A DNA stretch of 64,000 nt from contig NC_088791.1 in assembly GCF_011386835.1 (NCBI RefSeq), forward strand, positions 123,852,943 to 123,916,942, in the 5' to 3' direction. The notes under the pieces were generated by a model. That model ran no database searches, had not been told where the DNA came from, and worked only from the letters and a program-made list of their open reading frames with translations. The translations under genes were made by a program, and so were the position numbers. Shown in pieces: positions 56,445 to 64,000 of the stretch (position 1 is its first letter; each line of letters opens with the position of its first letter). Origin of the DNA: Chrysemys picta bellii (Eukaryota; Chordata; Testudines; Emydidae).

Positions 56445-56959
56445 CAGGGCTGGTGCAAGGATATTTTGCGCCCTAGGCGAAACTTCCACCTTGCTCCCCC
56501 CCCCCCACCCCTTTGCACATCGGTTCATTGAGGGGCAAATCCCAATTAACCTTTATAGACCCCAGGGGCCCGCCTGCCCAGGGGCTCCTCCCCAGACTAG
56601 GTTTCCCCCTCCCCGCCCCCTGAACTCCCCTGGAGGATGCACAGCCCCCCCACGAGCCCTCCCCACCCCACCCCGGGTCCACTCACTGGCTTTGCCGGTC
56701 TTGGGCCGCTGCAGCAGCTCGGCAGGGAGGAGCCGCCTTCCGGAGGCACTGGAGAGCCTTTGCAGGGCTGCTGCCCCCCTGCGCCGCACCAGCTCTTCCA
56801 TGTCTGGGGCTCACCGCCCCCGCAAGCAAGATGCTCTGGCTCTCCGGTGCCTCCGTAAGGCAGCTCCTCCCTGCCAAGCCAGGGCACTGCTTTTTGGCAC
56901 CCCCAACCACTTGGCGCCCTAGGCGACCGCTTAGTTTGCCTAGTGGATGCACCAGCATG
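56445..56959. mobile_element. hAT MITE with near-perfect 8-bp duplication
   Basis: CAGGGCTGGTGCAAGG is mirrored by TGGATGCACCAGCATG; GCGCCCTAGGCGAAAC and GGCGCCCTAGGCGACC form a second inner pair. Flanks CATAAATC and CAAAAATC match at 7 of 8. Pro-rich ORFs on both strands are artefacts. Confidence 0.8.
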
Positions 56960-57050
56960 CAAAAATCCTATTATGTTTATGGATGTGAATCAGATTTTAA
57001 TTTTGCCTGAACACTACCTGAGCTAAAACTCACCTTTACCAAAGCACTTA

Positions 57051-57141
57051 GGCCCAGACCCCTCAAAGGGTATTTAGGCACCTAACTCCCATTGATTTCA
57101 ATGCCAGTTAGGTGCCTAAATACCTTTTGAGGATCTGGGCC
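57051..57141. mobile_element. Harbinger-type MITE, 91 bp, TTA duplication
   Basis: GGCCCAGACCCCTCAAAGGGTATTTAGGCACCTAAC is mirrored by GTTAGGTGCCTAAATACCTTTTGAGGATCTGGGCC, with TTA on both sides. A 3-bp TTA target fits PIF/Harbinger. A diverged copy is at 63,728-63,790. Confidence 0.75.
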
Positions 57142-57431
57142 TTACACTTTCCTCATTCTCAATCTCCATTAGGCACTTATTTATTTCTTTAGCTAGACTG
57201 CATCATCCAAAAATGCTCAAACTTGTTAGCAGATTTAGGAAATAGAATGAACCAGAAACTAACTGTAGTTCACTGGGCCACTCTTGAAGTCCATACTCAG
57301 GCACACTGAAGTCAAGGGGAGTTTGACTGAGTCAGAACTCTGAGACATGATTCTCCACTGCCTTGCACCTTCTGAGTCATTTGAACCCGTTCAAAATGAG
57401 TAGCAAGTGTATGTAAAACACTATCACCTGT

Positions 57432-57600
57432 TTCAGAGTTGCAGCCGTGTTAGTCTGTATTCGCAAAAAGAACAGGAGTACTTGTGGCACCTTAGAGACT
57501 AACACATTTATTTGAGCATAAGCTTTCGAGGGCTACAGCCCACTTCATCGGATGCATGCAGTGGAAAATACAGTAGGAAGATATATCAATATATATATCA
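57432..57600 (-). mobile_element. PLE tail copy, antisense
   Basis: On the minus strand the tail reads GCATCCGATGAAGTGGGCTGTAGCCCTCGAAAGCTTATGC (hammerhead-like core at 57,514-57,551) and TGTTAGTCTCTAAGGTGCC, and it ends at CAACTCTGAAAC. An AT-rich ATATAT run lies upstream of it. Confidence 0.75.
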
Positions 57601-58735
57601 CCTGTGTAAGTCAAGGGATCACTCTAATTTTACACCAATGTTACAATAGTGTAAATGACTACACAAGATGCAAGGCTGTATACAATTAGGTCCCAGGTTC
57701 ATTTGCAAAAAATTCAGAGCTGACTTTTTAGCTGAAGAAGACAATTCCTCACTCATTCAAAAATCTGTCACTATGTGTGGACTTGTACATTCCTCATTTC
57801 TCCATACACCTGTTTTTATATTGATGGATACACTAAATTGGCCCTCCTGTGTCTTGGTGCAAAAGCAGTATGCCAGTCCCAGTCCTGCAAGCTCTCTGCA
57901 TATGGAACTCAAATTACTTAAATGGTGCCTAGAGGCCTTCCAAGAGTGGGCTCCATGACCCCAATATTGTTTGAATCTGAGAATTATATAACACACTGCC
58001 AAGCTTGTGATGTCCTGAAAGTGCTTTAAAAGAATCAATAAGGACCTGTACATAAATGGAATGGAGGATGAACAGAACTGAATATTTTTAAACAACAGTT
58101 TTATGCTAAAATCTGGATGAAGATTTTTAACACTGCATATTAAGGCTGGTGTGAGATTACACTGTCAAATAACAATCACATTTGCACATTTTTCAATATT
58201 TCATGTCAATTTCCCATATTTATAATAAAAGCTCTACCAAATTACAATGACAAAATAAATAAAAACAGAAGAAAATATAATTTAAAGGGAAAACAGAAAG
58301 AAAGAATAAAGCTATATTGAAAGAAAAAATTAAGACAATTTACATAATACATCTTAATTTAATTTAATATTTGAATGGTTGGTTGCCTTAGTGCACCATA
58401 TTAAGGATTACTATTTATACTTGACTTGTGGCTAAAACCCTCTTCTGGTCATAGAATGCCTCCCACTCTTTTTTAAAGTTTGACTGTAAAGTGACAGGAA
58501 GTCTCTCAGACACCCGAAGAGGCAATAATATAATAATATAATTTTAATTGCACTTTCCCCCATTTTCTTGGGGGTGGTTTGGAAGCAATTAAAATACAGC
58601 ATTGTTAAAATCATTCAGTGTATATCTTTGATCAGCTTTATTGACTTCCACGAGTTATACTAGATTTACATCTGAGCAAAATTTGTTTTTACATATAGAT
58701 ATATATGTGTGTGTGTGTGTCTGTGTATGCGCGTG

Positions 58736-58769
<34 letters not shown>

Positions 58770-59830
58770 TACACACGCACCCAGAAACCCTGATTCTGTA
58801 AACACCTATAAACATGCTTTACTTGACTTCAGCAGGACTATTCGCAGTAGTAAAGTTAAGTACACGATTAAGAGTTTTAAGAATGAGGACCATACACATT
58901 ATACACTCACAATCTCATAACCAAATGCTCAAACAATGCACATAAACATTTTCTCAAGTAATTTTTTCTCATTCATAAAATATGAATTTTAGATTAAGAA
59001 TCTGTTTATGTATATTCAGGCCCAGAGATCTCTGCTTTTACTGAATGAAGTGAGACACATATCTACACATATTTCTATATCTACTGACAGATTGAGTGGA
59101 TCCTAGACCCTTCTGGCATGATGAGATAAGCGAAAAAGTTCTGCCACCATAAGGCAATCCATGATTTATTGAGAGATGCTGATGCATCCATTAATAGTTT
59201 AAATAATTTTGAATGGAACAATTAAAAAAAATCCCATTTTTCAAATTAAACTATTTTCTGGTGAGTTCTAGGCACGAGAAACTAATGGCCAAAATAATAA
59301 TATTAGCTCACATGCAAATTAGCGGTGGACCTTGATTATTCAAGTCTTTTTGAGTGGATTTAGTGTATGGTTGCAAATTTGGTCTGGCAAAGGTTATTTG
59401 GTAATCTTTTTTTAAATAGGAAGGCCAAATGCGAATAGCTCACATAGGCCTCCTAGTGGACAATTACATTTTTGGTTTTGGTATTAGGAACAGAACAGGA
59501 AGTTGCCCCGAAACATCTCTGGTTTCCTCTCAACTTTGAATGAGTAGTGGATAGAAAAAGCTATTAGCAATACTGTCTAACTATTTTTAAATATACTTTT
59601 GTGTCCTTTGATACTTCCCCTAGTTCAATATGCTCTATTATGTACTGATAGCTTTCCCTGTAAAGAAATTCCACCTACATTCCTTCAGTTGTTGCATGTC
59701 GTATAGCTATGTTTCTGTTATTCTTATATTTACATCACTTAAATTAACACGTTACCATATTCTCTTCAGAATGTTTATGTCCCAGTAAAAGTCCATCATA
59801 ACTACAAAACAGATAATATCTGTATCTTTT
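57601..59830. other. AT-rich DNA with a microsatellite, no gene seen
   Basis: Nothing recognisable except the repeat at 58,696-58,780. Confidence 0.4.
58696..58780. repeat. Compound (TG)n / (TA)n / (CA)n microsatellite
   Basis: ATATATGTGTGTGTGTG runs into GTGTATATATATACACACACAC. The two halves are complementary and could form a hairpin. Confidence 0.95.
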
Positions 59831-59837
59831 AAAAATG

Positions 59838-60458
59838 TAGGGTTACCATATTTTGTGCCTCCAAATGGAGGACACTCCACGGGGCCCCGCCCCCGCCCCC
59901 GCCCCGCCCACGCCCCAACTCCACCCCTTCCCCAAAGTCTCCGCCCCCTCCCCTGCTTCCCACGAACATTTGATTCGCGGGAAGCCTGAAGCAGGTAAGG
60001 GGTGTGTGGGGGGAGGAGGCGCGGCCCAGGCTGGCCCTCCCGGCGGCTCCAGCCTGGGTCGGCTCGGGCCCTGGGGTGCCGGCCCCGGCCCCCAGCCGAC
60101 CACCCCCGGCCCGCCCAGCACTGCCGGCCCCCGGGCCCCCGGACGAGCACCCCCGGCCCGCCCAGCACCCCCGGTCCCCGGCCCACCCAGCACCGCCGGC
60201 ACCCGTCGGCCCGGCGCACCCCCCGGCGGCCCAGCACCGCCGGCCCCCGGTGGCCCGGCGCACCCCCCGGCACCGCCGGCCCCCACCGGCCCGGCGCACC
60301 CCCCGGCCGCCCGGCACCGCTGGCCCCCAGCGGCCCCCGGCCCAGCAGCGCCGGATTTTCCCGGACATGTTCAGCTTTTTGGGCTTTCCCCCCGGACGGG
60401 GATTTGAGTCCCAAAAAGCCGGACATGTCCGAGAAAATCCGGACGTATGGTAACCCTA
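59838..60458. mobile_element. hAT-like MITE, TAGGGTTACCATA termini, GC-rich minisatellite inside
   Basis: TAGGGTTACCATATTTTGTGCC is mirrored by ACGTATGGTAACCCTA; GGAGGAC and GTCCGAGAAAATCCGGAC continue the pairing. Flanks TAAAAATG and AAAAAATG match at 7 of 8. From about 60,060 to 60,360 it contains imperfect tandem CCGGCCCCC / CGGCCCGGCGCACCCCCCGG units. All ORFs here (up to 224 residues) are shadows. Confidence 0.8.
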
Positions 60459-60863
60459 AAAAATGTTAACATTTCAAACCAGTACCATTTTCTTTAGGGT
60501 CAGTATAGTTGCCTTAGTGTTTATATATACCCACACAGAAAACTCTGAATTTGGAGAGAGTTTAGCCCCACTGGACTTAGTTAATTTGACCATTTAAATG
60601 GTCAACTTATTTGGAAGGGGCTATTTGTATATCTATAACTTTCTGTGGCTGAAATGGTTTTTTTCCCTACCTTGTTTTTTCACATGTGAAATATTTTGAA
60701 TCAGTCATTATACACTGTGTCTATTTTTCTAGTGGGTAATTTGCTGTATTGGTACTAGATGGTGATTTATAAATGTATTGTTATATTGATATAAAATACT
60801 AAAACAGAATAATCTCAGGAACTGGTGAATCTTGTGTAAGTTACAGAGTTATGTAGGTTACAT

Positions 60864-61278
60864 CAGCGGCTCTCAGCTTTTCCAGACTGTTGTACCCTTT
60901 TCAGGAGTCTGATTTGTCTTACATACCCCCAAGTTTCACCTTACTTAAAATTTTAAAAAGTACTTGTTTACAAAATCAGACATAAAAATACAAAAGCATC
61001 ACTGCATACTATTACTGAAAAATTGCTTACTTCTCATTTATCCTATATAATTATAAAATAAATCAATTGGAATATAAATATTGTACTTACATTTCAATGT
61101 ATAGTGTATAGAGCAATATAAACAAATAATTGTTTGAAATTTTAGTTTGTACTTACTTCATTAGTACTTTTTCTGTAGTCTGTTGTAAAACTAGCAAATA
61201 CCTAGATGAGTTGATGTACCCCCTGGAAGACCTCTGCGTACCCCCAGGGGTACATGTATGCCTGGTTGAGAGCCACTG
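60864..61278. mobile_element. hAT MITE
   Basis: CAGCGGCTCTCAGC is mirrored by GGTTGAGAGCCACTG. Flanks GGTTACAT and GTTACACC suggest a shifted or decayed 8-bp duplication. The AT-rich interior ends in TACCCCCTGG and TACCCCCAGGGGTAC. Confidence 0.75.
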
Positions 61279-61619
61279 GTTACACCATCATAATAGTTGG
61301 GAAAGTCTCAGCTGTGGGGTTGAATTGAGAATGGAATTTGCCGGACTTTTTCTGAGTTTGCTGCTACTTCTGTTTTCTTTGTAATTTAATACATATACAC
61401 ATACCAGAAATGCCCAGAGTATTAAATGGGCACCTTTTTACTGTTAGAAATCAAGATGAATCATCTTTCAAATAAATTAATCTAATTTGTTTTAATTAAA
61501 AAACTGCCAAAATCAGTTTTCCTCAACTATATACTTTTATTCTGACAAGAAAGTAAAGCAATTATGAGGCTGTTTTTCAGAAACAGCCTCCAGTTCTTCA
61601 GGGCAATTAACTGTGGACA

Positions 61620-62470
61620 TCATAAGAACATAACATAAGAACGGCCATACTGGGTCAGAACAAAGGTCCATCTAGCCCAATATCCTGATTTCCAACAGTG
61701 GCCAATGCCAGGTGTCCCACAGGGAATGAACAGAACAGGTAATCATCAAGTGATCCGTCCCCTGTTGCCCATTCCCAGCTTCTGGCAAACAGAGGATAGG
61801 GACATCATCCCTGCCCATCCTGGCTAATAGCCATTGATGGACCTATCCTACATGAATTTATTGAGTTCTTTTTTGAACCCTGTTATAGTCTTGGCCTTCA
61901 CATCATCCTCTGGTAAGGAGTTCCACAGGTTGACTATGCGTCGTGTGAAAAAATACTTCCTTTTGTTTGTTTTAAACCTGCTGCCTATTAATTTCATTTG
62001 GTAGCCCCTACTTCTTGTGTTATGAGGAGGAGTAAATAAAACTTCCTTATTTACTTTTTCCACACCAGTCATGATTTTATAGACCTCTATCATACCCCCG
62101 CTTAGCTGTCTCTTTTCCAAGCTGAAAAGTCCCAGTCTTTTTAATCTCTCCTCATATGGCAGCCGCTCCATACCCCTAATAATTTTTGTTGCCCTTTTTG
62201 GAACCTTTTCCAATTCCAATATATCTTTTTTGAGATGGGGCAACCATATCTGCACCCAGTATTCAAGATGTGGGTGTTCCATGGATTTATATAGAGGCAA
62301 TATGATATTTTCTGTCTTATTAGCTATCCTTTTCTTAATGATTCCCAACATTCTGTTTGCTTTTTTGACTGCCACTGCACATTGAGTGGATATTTTCAGA
62401 GAACTATCCACAATGACTCCAAGATCTCTTTCTTGAGTGGTAACAGCTAATTTAGACCCCCATCATTGTA
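61620..62470 (-). mobile_element. CR1-like LINE 3' part
   Basis: Minus-strand coding is followed by a 3' untranslated region containing the inverse of GGCCATACTGGGTCAGAACAAAGGTCCATCTAGCCC and a short TTATGTTCTTATG tail at 61,620-61,645. 5' truncation lies near 62,470-62,600. Confidence 0.85.
61848..62411 (-). pseudogene. CR1 ORF2 reverse transcriptase, C-terminal fragment
   Basis: The 187-codon frame contains [52 protein letters not shown] and [15 protein letters not shown], then the [20 protein letters not shown] end typical of CR1-like LINE ORF2. The catalytic RT core and endonuclease are missing, so it is an inert 5'-truncated insert. The lack of stops suggests it is relatively young. Confidence 0.85.
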
Positions 62471-62479
62471 TTTGTAAAG

Positions 62480-63720
62480 TTAAGATTATGTTTTCCAATA
62501 GGTATTACTTTGCATTTATCAACATTGAATTTCATCTACCATTTTGTTGCCCAGTCACCCAGTTTTGAGAGATCCTTTTGTAGCTCTTTGCAGTGCGCCT
62601 GGGACTTAACTATCTTGAGTAGTTATTATGAGTAGTATAACAGTTAATATTTAAATATCAAACTACCAGATGGCATGAAATTGTTCCCACAAATGTGGAG
62701 GCTTGAATGAGGCTATTTTAAAAATCAAGCCCACAATGTAAATTATCTTCTGGTTATACACCCACTTGTGTAAACTGGATGTTGATTGCTTAAGAAACAG
62801 AACTGTTTATAATTACAGAGCATTATTCTCTAGATAGATGAGCCTGATCTAGTGTGTTCCAGTTTTATAGCTTAGCACCGTATGTCTTCTGTGTAAATAT
62901 GTGCATTGTTTTTTTAAGTCTAGAGCAGGAAGCCAGGCAGGAAGGACTAGGGGACATTCTAGGCAGAAGTTCTACTGTGAAGCAGATGGAAAAAGTAGAT
63001 TTAGGGACAATACTATTTCCCTTATTCTAATAAAGCTTCTAAAGCAGAAGCAGAAAACTATTCTTTGTGAAAGTTTTATCTCCATCCTAAAGAATTAATA
63101 GAAAGAAACATTAGCGTTTTATGTCTAGTAAGCAAATTTCACCTATGTATCCAATTCTGGCAAAAAATATCCCCTGTATAGATGTGGTTATAACAATTAT
63201 CCTGCCTGTGTTGTGCTGGTCTGTTTAATTATTCGTACATTGCTGTCAGTCCAATAATCACTTGAGCATGTGAAGAGTAGTATTTTAGGGACAGGGAGTT
63301 TACCTATTTTAGCTCTGCCTGTCAAGTTGTTATACTAGCTGAAGTCAGAATTTTTGCAGACTGTCCTTTCCAATGTATTTCGCTCCCCTGGGGCAGCTGC
63401 CAAGTCTCTCCAAACTTCTTTGCACAGCAGACCACATTTTAGGATTGCTTGGCCGAGTGCAGAGGTTAGCTGCACAGGACTAAGGGACTCCCTTATTGCC
63501 ACAATCATCTCTTACTCTCAAATGAGAGCATGGTAAGCCTTAGGCTTTTTCCAGTCCATCTAGAAAAAACTTTCTGGATGACCTGAGAGTGGCTGTTGTC
63601 AGTTTTGTCTTAATTTTAGATTTAGTTAATGAGCAGTACACGGTACTGTTCATCAGGCATAAACAATTTAAAATAAACTTATGTATATGCCCCCTTTGTT
63701 TCTTTCTCCCACTCCTGTTT
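62480..63720. other. No gene recognised
   Basis: AT-rich; the first ~130 bp may still be LINE-derived. No other repeat termini seen. Confidence 0.4.
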
Positions 63721-63727
63721 TGACCCA

Positions 63728-63790
63728 GATCTGCAAAAGGTATTTAAGCAATGCGAGTTAGACACTTAAATACCCTTGAGGATCTATAGC
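63728..63790. mobile_element. Diverged Harbinger-type MITE
   Basis: CCCAGATCTGCAAAAGGTATTTAAGCA and GACACTTAAATACCCTTGAGGATCTATAG are a decayed version of the palindrome at 57,051-57,141. Confidence 0.55.
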
Positions 63791-63840
63791 TGAGGCCGTG
63801 CTGTCCTCATACATGAAATACTGTCACTCTGTGTACTGTT

Positions 63841-64000
63841 TTCAGAGTGGTAGCTGTGTTAGTCTGTATCAGCAAAAAGAACGAGGAGTACTTGTGGCAC
63901 CTTAGAGACTAACAAAGTTATTTGGGCATAAGCTTTCATGGGCTAACACCCACTTCATCAGATGCATGCAGTGGAAAATACAGTAGGAAGATTATATATA
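63841..64000 (-). mobile_element. PLE tail copy, antisense, cut by window end
   Basis: On the minus strand it carries CTGATGAAGTGGG, CCCATGAAAGCTTATGC (hammerhead-like core at 63,925-63,962, with canonical CTGATGA and GAAA) and TTTGTTAGTCTCTAAGGTGCC, ending near GCTACCACTCTGAAA. Confidence 0.75.

Noticed and set aside
59752..60469. ORFs up to 224 residues on both strands
   Set aside because: They span a C-rich minisatellite inside a MITE.
1..64000. CRISPR arrays, rRNA, bacterial operons
   Set aside because: No regularly spaced direct repeats or rRNA motifs; composition and repeats are vertebrate.

Overview
The window is vertebrate nuclear DNA, most probably from a cryptodiran (hidden-necked) turtle. 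This is an inference from the repeats: a CryI-type tRNA-derived SINE, CR1 LINE 3' ends, a Penelope-like retroelement (PLE) with many short derivatives, Tigger and Harbinger DNA transposons, and a very dense population of hAT-type MITEs. There are no bacterial features, CRISPR arrays or operons. Almost every long open reading frame is a shadow of a GC-rich or palindromic repeat.

Layout. 0-6 kb: MITEs, an almost readable PLE (RT plus GIY-YIG endonuclease), a non-LTR retrotransposon 3' end, and an antisense PLE tail. 6-19 kb: hAT MITEs (several with 8-bp target-site duplications), a CryI SINE, and AT-rich single-copy DNA. 20-28 kb: decayed Harbinger transposase (+), a Tigger element with TA duplication (22,379-25,362), and a Myb/SANT-like protein remnant on the minus strand. 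29-37 kb: more MITEs, a PLE tail and a MIR-like SINE. 39-45 kb: DIRS-type retroelement remnants and LTR-like blocks, one split by a foldback element with arms of about 230 bp. 46-53 kb: mostly single-copy sequence with a few MITEs. 53.4-54.1 kb: a CpG island with CCAAT boxes. 54-64 kb: MITEs, microsatellite, CR1 and two PLE tails.

The most interesting signal I can assemble is a possible host gene on the minus strand. It would start in the CpG island near 53.9 kb and run leftwards. Seven short, stop-free, splice-flanked segments (about 53.0, 50.5, 34.3, 18.6, 16.5, 15.2 and 11.8 kb) can be joined in one reading frame with compatible phases, including a 17-nt microexon. I chose splice sites by eye, in two cases picking between acceptors, and I do not recognise the protein, so this is a hypothesis that needs RNA or homology support.
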